Assembly (NCBI RefSeq): GCF_900168005.1
Contig: NZ_FUYP01000009.1
Span: 62,001-126,000 of the forward strand
Direction of reading: 5' to 3'
DNA from: Sphingopyxis flava
GTDB lineage: Bacteria > Pseudomonadota > Alphaproteobacteria > Sphingomonadales > Sphingomonadaceae
Length of the DNA stretch: 64,000 bases
Below, in pieces: positions 8,431 through 17,430 of this stretch (positions within the stretch are counted from its first letter, which is position 1; every line of letters starts with the position of its first letter). The notes under the pieces were generated by a model, which was given only the letters and a program-made list of their open reading frames with translations, ran no database searches and had not been told where the DNA came from. Made by a program: the position numbers and the translations under genes.

Positions 8431-9237
8431 ATGCACGCCCCTTCCCCCGACGCCCCGATCCTCTTCTTCGACAGCGGCCTCGGCGGGCTCACCGTGCTCG
8501 GGCCGACGCGCGCGCTGCTCCCGACCGCGCCCATCGTCTATGCCGCCGACTATGCCGGGCTCCCCTATGGCAAGAAAAGCGACGAGGAACTCGCCGCTCG
8601 CGTCCCGGCGCTGCTTGGGCGGCTGGTCGAGCGCTATCAGCCTCGGCTCGCGGTAATTGCCTGTAACACCGCCTCGACCATCGCCCTTCCCCATGTCCGT
8701 GCCGCACTCGATCTGCCCATTGTGGGCACGGTGCCCGCAATCAAGCCTGCGGCAGAAATGACGACAAGCGGCGTGATCGGTGTCCTTGGCACCGAGGCTA
8801 CGGTGCGCCAGCCCTATGTCGACGATCTGAGCGCTCGCTTTGCGGCCGGAAAGACGGTGCTGCGTCATGGAAGCCCCGGCCTTGTCACCGCCGCCGAGGC
8901 AAAGCTTCACGGACTCCCCGTCGATCTCGGCGCCGTTCGCGATGCTATTGCGGGGCTCCGCGACCAGCCAGGCGGGGATGCGATCGACGTCATCGTCCTT
9001 GCCTGCACGCATTTCCCGTTGCTGCGAGACGAATTGCAAGCGCTTGCCGGACCCGGCGTTGCGCTCATAGACGGCGCTGCGGGCATTGCACGGCGTATCG
9101 CCTCGCTTACCCAAGGCCAGCGCTGGCCTGCCGAGGCGCGGCCCGGGACGGCCGCTTTCACTCACAGCAACGCCTCACCGCCGCCATCGCGGAGCGCACT
9201 CGCGCCCTATGGCATCGGGCATATTGAGACAATTTGA
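8431..9237 (+). CDS. murI: Glutamate racemase
   Basis: Cofactor-independent racemase that makes D-glutamate for peptidoglycan. 268 residues. D14 and S15 lie in the FFDSGLGG motif. The two catalytic cysteines are C78 in ACNTAST and C191 in ACTHFPLL. The start at 8431 (MHAPSPDAP) has AGGCGGA six bases upstream; the frame extends to 8329 with residues that do not match. It is divergent from plsY, and the 131 bases between them should hold both promoters. Confidence 0.95.
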   Translation: MHAPSPDAPILFFDSGLGGLTVLGPTRALLPTAPIVYAADYAGLPYGKKSDEELAARVPALLGRLVERYQPRLAVIACNTASTIALPHVRAALDLPIVGTVPAIKPAAEMTTSGVIGVLGTEATVRQPYVDDLSARFAAGKTVLRHGSPGLVTAAEAKLHGLPVDLGAVRDAIAGLRDQPGGDAIDVIVLACTHFPLLRDELQALAGPGVALIDGAAGIARRIASLTQGQRWPAEARPGTAAFTHSNASPPPSRSALAPYGIGHIETI

Positions 9238-9352
9238 CCCATGCATTGCGAATCGTTCGCACTGGATTCAGGCGGATTTTGGGGTTATCGCCCCGCCAAA
9301 CACCGTCGCCGGAGGGGGCGGCGCGCGCCGACCAACCCGCGGGGTTATAAAA

Positions 9353-10573
9353 GTGAACTACGACGACATTTTCGCTCGGGCCATCGACCGCCTTCACGAG
9401 GAAGGGCGCTACCGCGTCTTCATCGACATCTTGCGCAACAAGGGCGCCTTTCCCAACGCGCGCTGCTTTGCCGGACACAATGGGCCCAAGCCGATCACCG
9501 TCTGGTGCTCGAACGACTATCTCTCGATGGGCCAGCACCCCAAAGTCGTCGCCGCGATGGAAGAGGCTCTGCACGACGTCGGCGCGGGCGCTGGCGGCAC
9601 GCGCAACATCGCGGGCAACACCCATTATCACATCGATCTTGAAGCCGAGCTTGCCGATCTTCACGGCAAGGAGGGCGCGTTGCTCTTCACCTCGGGTTAT
9701 ATTTCGAACGAAGCGACGCTCGGCACGCTCGGCAAGCTGTTGCCGAACTGCATCATCTATTCGGACGAGCTCAACCACGCCTCGATGATCGCAGGCATCC
9801 GCAATTCGGGCTGCGAGAAGCGCGTGTGGCGTCACAATGACCTTGCTCATCTGGAGGAATTGCTTGCCGCCGACGATCCGCAGGCGGCCAAGGTCATCGC
9901 CTTCGAGAGCGTCTATTCGATGGACGGCGACATCGCTCCCATCCACGCCATCTGCGACCTTGCAGAGAAATATAACGCCCTGACCTATTGCGATGAGGTT
10001 CACGCGGTCGGCATGTACGGCCCGCGCGGAGGCGGCATCACCGATCGTGACGAGGCTGCGCACCGCGTCGACATCATCGAGGGAACGCTGGGCAAGGCCT
10101 TTGGCGTGATGGGCGGCTATATCGCGGCCGACAGGAATATCATCGACGTCATCCGCAGCTACGCGCCAGGCTTCATTTTCACCACCAGCCTGTCGCCGGT
10201 TCTCGTCGCGGGCGTGCTTGCAAGCGTGCGCCACCTCAAGCAATCGAGCGTCGAGCGCGACGCGCAGCAGGCAGCGGCGGCCTTCCTCAAGCAGAGCTTT
10301 CGCGATGCAGGGCTGCCCGTGATGAATTCGACCACGCACATCGTCCCGCTGATGGTCGGCGACCCTGTGCGCGCGAAAAAGATCAGCGACATCCTCCTCG
10401 CCGAATATGGCGTCTATGTGCAGCCGATCAATTTTCCGACCGTTCCGCGCGGCACCGAACGCCTGCGCTTCACGCCGGGACCCACGCATGACGAAGCCAT
10501 GATGCGCGACCTTACAGCCGCGCTAGTCGAGATCTGGGACCGGCTCGACCTCGAACTTCAAAAAGCAGCTTAA
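9353..10573 (+). CDS. hemA: 5-aminolevulinate synthase
   Basis: PLP enzyme condensing glycine with succinyl-CoA to 5-aminolevulinate, the first step of haem synthesis by the Shemin route of alphaproteobacteria. 406 residues. With the GTG start at 9353 ([20 protein letters not shown]) the PLP lysine in EGTLGKAFG falls at K248, the number used for Rhodobacter capsulatus ALAS, which supports this start. DEVHAVG (214-220) supplies the PLP-ring Asp and following His. The open frame runs further upstream through murI but is not protein-like. No strong Shine-Dalgarno is visible, only GGGG about ten bases upstream. Confidence 0.96.
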   Translation: MNYDDIFARAIDRLHEEGRYRVFIDILRNKGAFPNARCFAGHNGPKPITVWCSNDYLSMGQHPKVVAAMEEALHDVGAGAGGTRNIAGNTHYHIDLEAELADLHGKEGALLFTSGYISNEATLGTLGKLLPNCIIYSDELNHASMIAGIRNSGCEKRVWRHNDLAHLEELLAADDPQAAKVIAFESVYSMDGDIAPIHAICDLAEKYNALTYCDEVHAVGMYGPRGGGITDRDEAAHRVDIIEGTLGKAFGVMGGYIAADRNIIDVIRSYAPGFIFTTSLSPVLVAGVLASVRHLKQSSVERDAQQAAAAFLKQSFRDAGLPVMNSTTHIVPLMVGDPVRAKKISDILLAEYGVYVQPINFPTVPRGTERLRFTPGPTHDEAMMRDLTAALVEIWDRLDLELQKAA

Positions 10574-10589
10574 GCGCTGGCCCTTGGGC

Positions 10590-10618
10590 GATCCGGGCGC
10601 CACCCTGGTGCACGGATC
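10590..10618. terminator. Hairpin between convergent hemA and HEXXH/TPR genes
   Basis: GATCCG at the left pairs with CGGATC at the right; after one G/A mismatch six more pairs follow (one G-T) around a three-base loop. That is twelve pairs in 29 bases. It sits 17 bases after the hemA stop and 18 bases after the minus-strand stop, so it can act in both directions. No U-run follows on either side, so efficiency is uncertain. Confidence 0.5.
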
Positions 10619-10635
10619 ACCGCCCTCGCCGCCGC

Positions 10636-12180
10636 TCATTCTGCGTCTTCGGCCTCCTCCTCTTGGCCTGCCGCGTCCATTGCCTTTAGTATATCATCGG
10701 CCGCTGCCTTCGCCTCGAACAGCGCGGCGATTTTCGACAGCCTCTCATTGCGGGCCGCGTGCGGGTTGAAGATGACGGGGGCGAGCACCTTCTGCGCCAG
10801 CGCAAGATCCTTTTCGATCACCAACTGGCGTCCCACCCGCATGCGGATCTCCGAGGACTGGGGAACCAGTTCGATCGCGCGCAGAATCGCGGTGACCGCG
10901 TCCTTGCGCGGCGCCTCCCCTGCCTGCGTGAAACTATCATAGTAGAGAACGAGCGGCAGCGCGAAATCGGGGTCGGCATGGTTTGCCTTGATGAACCAGG
11001 ATCGCGCCGCGGCCCAATCCTTCGCCTCCTTGCTTTCGGCCGCGCGGCGAGCAAGGACACGCCCTTTGTAGATCATCGCCGGCACCATCTTGGGGTCGAG
11101 CGCAAGCGCGCGATCGGCCGCTGCCTCGGCTTCGGCGTCATTTTTGGCATCGAACTCGATCTCGGCCATGGTGCGCTGCACGAAGGCGTCATTCGGATAG
11201 AGGGCTGCCACCGGGCGGGCTTCGGCCACCAGGGCCGCCGCCATCTGCTCGGTCACACCGCGCGCTGAGCGAATGCGATAGGGCATGATCGCCGCCGCGC
11301 CGGGGGAAAGCTCGGTTATTCCGATTTTGCCCGTGCTGAGCTTGTCGGCAGCAATGGTGAACACCTTCATCCCGCGCGTGCGGCGATAGCGTTCAAGGTC
11401 CTGATCAAGCTTGCCCAAGTCTCCGAAAGCCGCTTTTGCAGCCTCGGCCCATGGCTCGCCCTTGTTGATCCGCGCTACATATTGGACCAATTGGCCATCG
11501 CGTTCGCCGCCGAGCAAAAGATAATGGGTCATCAGCCACCCGGACGCGTAAAGCTGGCTTTCGTCGAATACCGAAAGCTTCTTCGTGTCGGAGGCCAGCA
11601 ATTCCGACGCCCGCATGCGGCTGAACGCGGTCAAGGCGTAGGAGCGGTCCTCGTTCGGCATGCCGATGGTGATGCTGCCGTCCCGGTTGAGACGGCTCAC
11701 CATGAAGAATTCGGCCATCCCTTCGGAGAGCCAGCGCGGATAATATTCGGTCGCGCTCGTCAACAGCAGGTGATGGGCATATTCATGAAACATCACGGCT
11801 TGCGCAGAGAGATTGTCGCTCGACATGTCGGCGGGCATGAAGGCACGCGATCCTTCATAGGAGGGAATATAAAATCCCGCGGCCGTCGAGCCGCTACGGC
11901 CACCGGTATGAAGCCTGCGCAGATCGCTGAGGCTCGGCAGCAGGTAGACGCTGACGCGGTTCCGGCTCGAAGCACCCGTTTCGGGCTGGCCGGTAATGAG
12001 GCGCAGGGCGCTATCATAATGTTCAAGACGCTCCGCATATTCGCGCAGCGTGCCGGCGCTGAGGTCGCCGTAAACGAGGAAATGCGCGCTGCTTGCCACG
12101 CGCCATTCCGCCTGTGCCGGCGCCGCCATAGAAAGTGGCAGAGCCAGCATGAAGAGATAGAAAAGACGATGTAGACGCAT
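10636..12180 (-). CDS. Exported HEXXH peptidase-like protein with TPR repeats
   Basis: 514 residues. The signal peptide is MRLHRLFYLFMLALPLSMAA then PAQA. The N-terminal half carries a gluzincin-type zinc-peptidase signature: HEYAH at 132-136, then SEGMAEF at 152-158 supplying the third-ligand glutamate. This resembles DUF1570 / peptidase-MA-like proteins. The C-terminal half (about 315-500) is helical with tetratricopeptide-like repeats (AEAEAAADRALALDPKMVPA). It ends in an acidic tail. Probably a periplasmic metallopeptidase or a peptidase-derived scaffold; the substrate is unknown. GGGGGAAA lies upstream of the ATG. Confidence 0.8.
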   Translation of the reverse strand: MRLHRLFYLFMLALPLSMAAPAQAEWRVASSAHFLVYGDLSAGTLREYAERLEHYDSALRLITGQPETGASSRNRVSVYLLPSLSDLRRLHTGGRSGSTAAGFYIPSYEGSRAFMPADMSSDNLSAQAVMFHEYAHHLLLTSATEYYPRWLSEGMAEFFMVSRLNRDGSITIGMPNEDRSYALTAFSRMRASELLASDTKKLSVFDESQLYASGWLMTHYLLLGGERDGQLVQYVARINKGEPWAEAAKAAFGDLGKLDQDLERYRRTRGMKVFTIAADKLSTGKIGITELSPGAAAIMPYRIRSARGVTEQMAAALVAEARPVAALYPNDAFVQRTMAEIEFDAKNDAEAEAAADRALALDPKMVPAMIYKGRVLARRAAESKEAKDWAAARSWFIKANHADPDFALPLVLYYDSFTQAGEAPRKDAVTAILRAIELVPQSSEIRMRVGRQLVIEKDLALAQKVLAPVIFNPHAARNERLSKIAALFEAKAAADDILKAMDAAGQEEEAEDAE

Positions 12181-12262
12181 GATTTCCCCCGGTAATAGCA
12201 GGGGGCCAGTCTAACGCGAGCGTCGGCGATTTCCATCCCTGATCAAGCCCGGAGGGCATGAG

Positions 12263-12859
12263 TTACAGGCGCAGGGGCTCACGCGTCATCCCCCAGAAAT
12301 GCGGGCCGCCGTCCTTCACGTCCCATTCGGCCACGGCGAAGAAACCGAGCCTCTCGTAGAGCGGGACATTCTCATGCGTCGCGGTTTCGAGCCAGCAAGG
12401 CAGCGCCTGCGCATCAGCGATCGCGGTCTGGGCCCGGATAATCCGCCCGCCGTGCCCCTTGCCCTGATCTGTGGGCCGGACGCCAACATAGTGGAGATAC
12501 CAAAAATGCCCCCTTCGCCGGTTCGCAGCGATGCTCGCCTGAACCTTGAGCCCGCGCGGCAGGGCGGTACCGAAGGCGGAAAGGATCGGAAAAAGGGTGC
12601 GCAGGAACTCCATCGTACCGCCGTGCGCGTGCCCCGGTGCGCGCCACAATGCAGCCGCCTCGTCACCAGCGGCGCGCAGAACGACGCCGCAGCGGGCATC
12701 GGCAGGCACGAGCACCCGAAACAAAGCGCGCAAAGCCTTCGCGCGGTGATGGGGATCAGCTAATATCCACGATAGCGCCGGGTCGCTCTGAAACGCCTGC
12801 GCGAGCGTCTCGGCCACGGCCGGGTGCTCAGCGGGTGCGGCCGCTGCAACCTTGGTCAT
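12263..12859 (-). CDS. GNAT-family N-acetyltransferase
   Basis: 198 residues. The C-terminal half has the acetyl-CoA-binding GNAT core: WYLHYVGVRPTDQGKGHGG (about 119-137) fits the Q/RxxGxG/A pyrophosphate loop. LETATHENVPLYERLGF is the typical beta4-alpha4 end. The N-terminal part (AFQSDPALSWIL) is common in the bacterial subgroup annotated simply as GNAT transferases, whose substrates are mostly unknown. A strong AAGGAGG lies upstream of the ATG. The 82 bases to the upstream gene suggest separate control. Confidence 0.85.
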   Translation of the reverse strand: MTKVAAAAPAEHPAVAETLAQAFQSDPALSWILADPHHRAKALRALFRVLVPADARCGVVLRAAGDEAAALWRAPGHAHGGTMEFLRTLFPILSAFGTALPRGLKVQASIAANRRRGHFWYLHYVGVRPTDQGKGHGGRIIRAQTAIADAQALPCWLETATHENVPLYERLGFFAVAEWDVKDGGPHFWGMTREPLRL

Positions 12860-12880
12860 TCCCCCCTCCTTAGGACAGGA

Positions 12881-13336
12881 TCAGTCGCGGCAATAACCCT
12901 CGCCTGCCTTGACGATCAGGCACTCCTTCTTGTCCGCAAGATATTTGAGCCCGGTATCCTCGCCACTGCCGCGATGGAGTGACAAGGCTTCGCCGCCACG
13001 CTCGAACTGGATGCCATGCTCGCTGTCGCGTCCGACATAGGTCCCCTTGGTGTCCAGATCGGACTGCATTTCGAGCGAATAGCGTTCGGTTTGCGTAGGC
13101 GTGATGGTGACATACATGCCCTCAACCCCAGTCCATTTGCCTGCCCAGCTTGCAAAACGATGCGGCGCGGTTGCCGGGTCGCTTTCACCAGCCTGCGTGG
13201 TTTCGTCGGAGGATGAATTGACGGGCACCTCGGTGGTCGTCGTCGGCGTGTCCGATGGCGCGGGCGCTTCCGCCTTTTCGCAGCCGGCGAGCAGCACCAT
13301 CGCTACGCCCGCCGCAAGGATCATGCTCATTTTCAT
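12881..13336 (-). CDS. Small lipoprotein of unknown function
   Basis: 151 residues. A type II signal peptide ends in the lipobox LLAGC with C19 as the lipidated residue. A Thr/Ser/Pro-rich linker follows to about residue 50, then a compact domain (FASWAGKWTGVEGMYVTI, then ERYSLEMQSDL and TYVGRDSEHGIQFERG) that looks like a small beta-barrel. Two cysteines near the end (CLIVKAGEGYC) could form a disulfide. The start at 13336 has AAGGAG seven to eight bases upstream; the longer frame to 13657 is a shadow of the neighbouring dehydratase gene. Confidence 0.75.
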   Translation of the reverse strand: MKMSMILAAGVAMVLLAGCEKAEAPAPSDTPTTTTEVPVNSSSDETTQAGESDPATAPHRFASWAGKWTGVEGMYVTITPTQTERYSLEMQSDLDTKGTYVGRDSEHGIQFERGGEALSLHRGSGEDTGLKYLADKKECLIVKAGEGYCRD

Positions 13337-13386
13337 CGTGCCTCTCCTTCTCATCGTCAGAACGCGTGCGCGGGCATAAGTTTCCC

Positions 13387-14376
13387 CTATCCTGCGAGGA
13401 TCTCGGCGTAGAGCTGCGGATCGACATTTCCGCCCGACAGGGTGACGAGCGTCGCGCGGCCAGGGGCCACCTTCCCGGCGAGCAGGGCCGCGAGCGCCGC
13501 CGCGCCGCCTGGCTCGACGACGAGATGGAGCTTCTCGAACGCGACGCGCATTGCACGGCGCACCTCCTCGCGCGAGACCGCGATCCCGCGCACGCCGCGC
13601 GCCTGGAGCACGGCAAAATTGATCGGCCACGTCTCGGGTGTCTGTAGCGCATCGCATTCGGTAGGATAGGATAGATCCTCCACCGAAAGAATTCTCCCCG
13701 CCTCGAGGCTCCGGGTGACGTCATCCCACCCCTCAGGCTCGACCGCGATGATTTCGGCATCGGGGCATGCGAGCGCGAGCCCGGCCGAAAGGCCCCCGCC
13801 GCCGCAGCAGGCGATGACCTTGTCGGGCCCCATGAGACCGCGCGCGGCAAGCTGGGCACGCGTCTCGATCCCTGCGCTCCCCTGTCCCTCGATGATCCAG
13901 GGATCGCCATAGGCGTGGACCAGCGTTCCGCCGCGCTCTTCGAGGAGCTTCGCCGCGACGGCATCGCGCGACTCCGCCACGCGATCATAAAGCACCACCT
14001 CGGCCCCGAGCGCCTTGGTCGCTTGAAGCTTCATGCGCGGCGCATTGCTGGGCATGACAATCGTCGCTCGAATCCCCAGTCTCCTCGCCGCCCACGCGAC
14101 GCCCTGCGCGTGATTGCCGCTCGAGACGCCCACGACGCCGGCGGCTGCCTCTTTCTCCGTCAGGTCGGTCAAGCGATGCCACGCGCCGCGGATCTTGAAG
14201 GCGCCCACCGGCTGCAGGCACTCGGCCTTGCACCAGACGGTCGTGCCATCGATCTCGAGCGGCAGAAGCGGCGTCGCTGGAAGCAATGGAGCGACTTTCG
14301 CCGCCGCGCGTTCGATCCCGGCAAGGGATGGGGTGCGGGCCGGATCGCGCAGGGGATCGGGGCTTTGCTGTGTCAT
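13387..14376 (-). CDS. Threonine/serine dehydratase family PLP enzyme
   Basis: 329 residues, fold-type II PLP enzyme without an ACT regulatory domain. The Schiff-base lysine is K61 in GAFKIRGA. SSGNHAQG and the phosphate-binding CCGGGGLSAG loop are present, as is the late LSGGN segment. The family includes catabolic threonine ammonia-lyase and serine racemase/dehydratase, which cannot be separated by eye. The lack of the C-terminal regulatory domain argues against the biosynthetic isoleucine enzyme IlvA. It is divergent from the polyamine block with 67 bases between the start codons. Confidence 0.88.
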   Translation of the reverse strand: MTQQSPDPLRDPARTPSLAGIERAAAKVAPLLPATPLLPLEIDGTTVWCKAECLQPVGAFKIRGAWHRLTDLTEKEAAAGVVGVSSGNHAQGVAWAARRLGIRATIVMPSNAPRMKLQATKALGAEVVLYDRVAESRDAVAAKLLEERGGTLVHAYGDPWIIEGQGSAGIETRAQLAARGLMGPDKVIACCGGGGLSAGLALACPDAEIIAVEPEGWDDVTRSLEAGRILSVEDLSYPTECDALQTPETWPINFAVLQARGVRGIAVSREEVRRAMRVAFEKLHLVVEPGGAAALAALLAGKVAPGRATLVTLSGGNVDPQLYAEILAG

Positions 14377-14443
14377 GGCTTCGTCCTATAGGGCAGCGCA
14401 TACAAGGCAAGCCGCAACGCTTCGCGGACAGGAGATTTTCACG

Positions 14444-15652
14444 ATGAGCAAGGTTCTGGTGATCGGCGCAGGCGGCGTCGGTTCGGTTGCGGTGCACAAG
14501 ATGGCGATGAACGCCGACATCTTTCCCGACATCACGCTCGCGAGCCGCCGCAAGTTCAAGTGCGACGCGATTGCACAATCGGTGAAGGAGCGGACCGGGG
14601 TCACAATCAAGACGGCCGAGGTCGACGCCGACCATATCGACGCGACGGCGGCGCTGATCCGCTCAATCGGCGCGACGCATGTCGTCAACCTCGCGCTTCC
14701 TTACCAGGACCTCACTATCATGGAGGCGTGTCTGTCGACCGGCGCGCATTATCTTGATACCGCCAACTATGAGCCGCGCGACGAGGCGAAGTTCGAATAT
14801 CATTGGCAATGGGCCTATCATGATCGGTTCAAGGACGCGGGGCTGATGGCTCTGTTGGGATCAGGCTTCGACCCCGGCGTGACCAGCGTCTTTGCAACCT
14901 GGCTGAAGAAGCATCATTTCGAGCGCATCGAAACGCTCGATATCCTCGACTGCAATGGCGGCGATCACGGCCAGCATTTCGCGACCAACTTCAACCCGGA
15001 GATCAACATTCGCGAAGTGACCGCGGTCGCGCGCCACTGGGAAGATGGCGCGTGGGTCGAAACCCCCGCCATGTCGGTAAAGCAATGCTTCGACTTTGAA
15101 GAAGTCGGACCGAAGAATATGTACCTTATGTATCATGAGGAGATCGAGAGCCTCAAAACCCACCTTCCCGAGATCAAGCGCATCCGCTTCTGGATGACGT
15201 TCGGCGACGCCTATATCCAGCACCTCACGGTTCTCCAGAACGTCGGCATGACGCGGATCGATCCGGTCGTTTACGAAGGCCGCGAGATCATCCCTCTGCA
15301 ATTCCTCAAGGCCGTGCTCCCTGAACCTTCAAGCCTCGGCGAAACGACAAAGGGCAAAACCAACATCGGCGTGATCGCAACCGGTCTTGGCAAGGATGGC
15401 AAGGAAAAGACGCTATACCTCTACAACATCTGCGATCATGAGGACGCCTATGCCGAAACCGGCAACCAGGCGGTCAGCTATACAACGGGCGTGCCCGCGA
15501 TGATCGGTACCGCGATGATGGTCACCGGCACGTGGAGCGGCAATGGCGTCTTCAACATGGAGCAGATGGATCCTGATCCTTTCATGGACATGCTGATGAA
15601 GCATGGTCTGCCGTGGCAGGTGAAGGAGCTCGACGCTCCGCTCGCCTTCTGA
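14444..15652 (+). CDS. Carboxy(nor)spermidine dehydrogenase (saccharopine dehydrogenase family)
   Basis: 402 residues. The Rossmann nucleotide site GAGGVG at 8-13 is followed by the saccharopine-dehydrogenase-like fold (VVNLALPYQDLTIMEACL, LLGSGFDPGVTSVFA). The family reduces the imine formed by aspartate semialdehyde with a diamine. With putrescine it gives carboxyspermidine, with diaminopropane carboxynorspermidine. The matching decarboxylase is encoded two genes downstream, which fixes the assignment better than sequence alone. The start at 14444 has GGAGA eight to nine bases upstream. A hairpin directly follows the stop. Confidence 0.88.
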   Translation: MSKVLVIGAGGVGSVAVHKMAMNADIFPDITLASRRKFKCDAIAQSVKERTGVTIKTAEVDADHIDATAALIRSIGATHVVNLALPYQDLTIMEACLSTGAHYLDTANYEPRDEAKFEYHWQWAYHDRFKDAGLMALLGSGFDPGVTSVFATWLKKHHFERIETLDILDCNGGDHGQHFATNFNPEINIREVTAVARHWEDGAWVETPAMSVKQCFDFEEVGPKNMYLMYHEEIESLKTHLPEIKRIRFWMTFGDAYIQHLTVLQNVGMTRIDPVVYEGREIIPLQFLKAVLPEPSSLGETTKGKTNIGVIATGLGKDGKEKTLYLYNICDHEDAYAETGNQAVSYTTGVPAMIGTAMMVTGTWSGNGVFNMEQMDPDPFMDMLMKHGLPWQVKELDAPLAF

Positions 15653-15657
15653 ATGAG

Positions 15658-15680
15658 GCGCTCCGGCGAAGCCGGGGCGC
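15658..15680 (+). terminator. Intrinsic terminator-like hairpin after the dehydrogenase gene
   Basis: A ten-pair stem GCGCTCCGGC / GCCGGGGCGC (one T-G pair) with a GAA loop starts six bases after the stop codon. It is followed by TTATGAT, a weak U tract. It may stop or reduce read-through into the downstream DUF486 and decarboxylase genes. Confidence 0.5.
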
Positions 15681-15737
15681 TTATGATCATCAACAGCGCC
15701 AGCGATACCGCTTTTGCTGGCATGACGCGGGGGCATC

Positions 15738-16088
15738 ATGACTGCGTATCTCGTGCCGATCGGCATGCTCTTCGTCTCCAACATCTTCATGACCTTCGCC
15801 TGGTATGGCCATCTCGGCGACCTCTCGCGGCCGATCTGGCTGGCGATCGTCATGGCGTGGGGGATCGCCTTCTTCGAATATTGTCTTGCCGTGCCGGCCA
15901 ATCGCATCGGCCACGCCGTCTATTCGACTGCGGAATTGAAGACGATGCAGGAAGTGATTACCTTGCTCGTCTTCGCAGGCTTCGCGGTCTTCTGGCTGGG
16001 TGAGCGATTGACGGTCAATCACCTCGTCGGCTTCACCCTGATTGCCGCGGGAGCCTTCTTCATCTTCAAGGGGCCGCTTCCGGCCTGA
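15738..16088 (+). CDS. DUF486 family membrane protein
   Basis: 116 residues with four hydrophobic segments (about 4-21, 29-46, 68-88 and 93-111). The motifs FMTFAWYGHL, ANRIGHAVYS and LKTMQEVITL are typical of DUF486 proteins, small relatives of the drug/metabolite transporter superfamily. Its place inside a polyamine block makes a role in polyamine or amine movement conceivable, but nothing in the sequence proves it. The start codon has only a weak GGGGGC in front. The next gene begins 15 bases after the stop. Confidence 0.82.
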   Translation: MTAYLVPIGMLFVSNIFMTFAWYGHLGDLSRPIWLAIVMAWGIAFFEYCLAVPANRIGHAVYSTAELKTMQEVITLLVFAGFAVFWLGERLTVNHLVGFTLIAAGAFFIFKGPLPA

Positions 16089-16103
16089 CAGGAACGCAAG
16101 TCC

Positions 16104-17276
16104 ATGGAAACCCGTGCTGGCGACCCCGGAGCCTTCGCCCGCTTTGATCTGAGTCGCGTCCCCTCGCCCGCCTTTGTCGTCGACGCGGCCAAGGTTCGCG
16201 CCAATCTTTCCGTGCTGCGCGGGATCGCCGATGCGTCGGGTGCATGCGTGCTCGCGGCGCTCAAGGCCTTTTCGATGTGGTCGCTCGGGCCCACCGTCGC
16301 GCGCTATCTCGACGGTGTCTGCGCATCGGGACTTTATGAAGCGAAGCTCGGCCGCGAGGAGTATGGCGGGGAGGTCGCGACCTATTGCGCAGGCTATAAG
16401 GAAGCCGATCTGCCGGAGATCGCCGCGCTCTCAGATCACCTGATCTTCAATTCGCCGGGCCAGATCGCGCGCTTCCGCCCGCTCCTCGATACGCTTCGCG
16501 CGAAGGGCGAGACTTTCGACATTGGCCTGCGCATCAACCCGATGCACAGCGAAGGCGAAGTCTCAAAATATGACCCCGCAGCGCCCTGCAGCCGCCTTGG
16601 CTTTCCGATCACTCAATTGCTGCCAGAGCATATGGAGGGCGTCGATGGCGTCCATATGCATAGCCTGTGCGAGCAGGATTTCCCGCCGCTCGAGCGAACC
16701 TGGCGGGCAGTCCAGCCTATGCTCCGTCCCTTCTTCGGGCAGCTCAAATGGATCAATTTTGGCGGCGGACATCATGTGACACGTGCCGATTACCAGGTCG
16801 ACGATCTGATCGCCTTCCTCAAGGAAGTGCGCGCCGCGACCGGCTGTGAGCTGATGATCGAGCCGGGCGAGGCCGTCGCGCTCGACGCCGGCATTCTCGT
16901 GGGTGAAATCCTCGATCTGTTCAGCAATGGCATGCCGATAGCGATCACCGATATCAGCGCAACCTGCCATATGCCCGACGTCATCGAGGCGCCCTATCGC
17001 CCGGCCATGCTGGCCGAGGAGGAGCGCGGCACCGCAACACGACTCGGCGGCCCCTCCTGTCTTGCGGGAGACGTAATCGGGGACTATCGCCTACCCGGCG
17101 GCGCTCGTGTCGGGCAGCGCTTTGCCTTCCTCGACCAGGCGCATTATTCGATGGTCAAGACGAACACATTCAATGGCGTTCCGCTGCCGTCGATCTGGCT
17201 ATGGGATAGCGAAAGCGACGAAATCAGGGAGATTCGCCGTTTCGGCTATGAGGATTTCAAGTCCCGGCTGAGCTGA
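16104..17276 (+). CDS. nspC: Carboxy(nor)spermidine decarboxylase
   Basis: 390 residues, alanine-racemase-fold PLP decarboxylase (fold type III). It removes the carboxylate from carboxyspermidine or carboxynorspermidine to give spermidine or norspermidine. The PLP lysine is K54 in LAALKAFSMWS. HMHSLCEQ, the FGGGHHVTR phosphate loop and EPGEAVALDAG are present in family order. The size is typical for NspC. It works with the dehydrogenase at 14444-15652. Starts ATG 16104 with GGAACG upstream. Confidence 0.93.
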   Translation: METRAGDPGAFARFDLSRVPSPAFVVDAAKVRANLSVLRGIADASGACVLAALKAFSMWSLGPTVARYLDGVCASGLYEAKLGREEYGGEVATYCAGYKEADLPEIAALSDHLIFNSPGQIARFRPLLDTLRAKGETFDIGLRINPMHSEGEVSKYDPAAPCSRLGFPITQLLPEHMEGVDGVHMHSLCEQDFPPLERTWRAVQPMLRPFFGQLKWINFGGGHHVTRADYQVDDLIAFLKEVRAATGCELMIEPGEAVALDAGILVGEILDLFSNGMPIAITDISATCHMPDVIEAPYRPAMLAEEERGTATRLGGPSCLAGDVIGDYRLPGGARVGQRFAFLDQAHYSMVKTNTFNGVPLPSIWLWDSESDEIREIRRFGYEDFKSRLS

Positions 17277-17319
17277 GGGGCGGCGGGGCGGCCGCGCGAT
17301 TTTTGCGATGCAAAGGGTC

Positions 17320-17348
17320 TTTACAGCCCGCCCCCCCAACCATATATG
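17320..17348 (+). promoter_or_regulatory. Probable sigma70 promoter of the ornithine-type decarboxylase gene
   Basis: TTTACA, exactly 17 bases (including a run of seven C), then TATATG. Five of six and four of six consensus matches. Transcription would start near 17355 and give a leader of about 75 bases. Confidence 0.5.
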
Positions 17349-17350
17349 CG

Positions 17351-17425
17351 CCCCTCGCTGCCCCAGGGGGACTTCCAATAACCGCAAGGCAGCCCTTGTC
17401 GTTTAACATATTTTTTGGGGGTCCC
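17351..17425 (+). promoter_or_regulatory. Structured leader before the ornithine-type decarboxylase
   Basis: Short stems are visible: CCCCT 17351-17355 with AGGGG 17365-17369, and CAAGG 17385-17389 with CCTTG 17394-17398. GGGAC at 17368-17372 could instead pair with GTCCC at 17421-17425, next to the GGGGG Shine-Dalgarno. Mutually exclusive pairing of this kind is what a translational control element would show. A relation to the alphaproteobacterial speF leader is possible but not recognised. Confidence 0.35.
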
Positions 17426-17430
17426 TTGAG

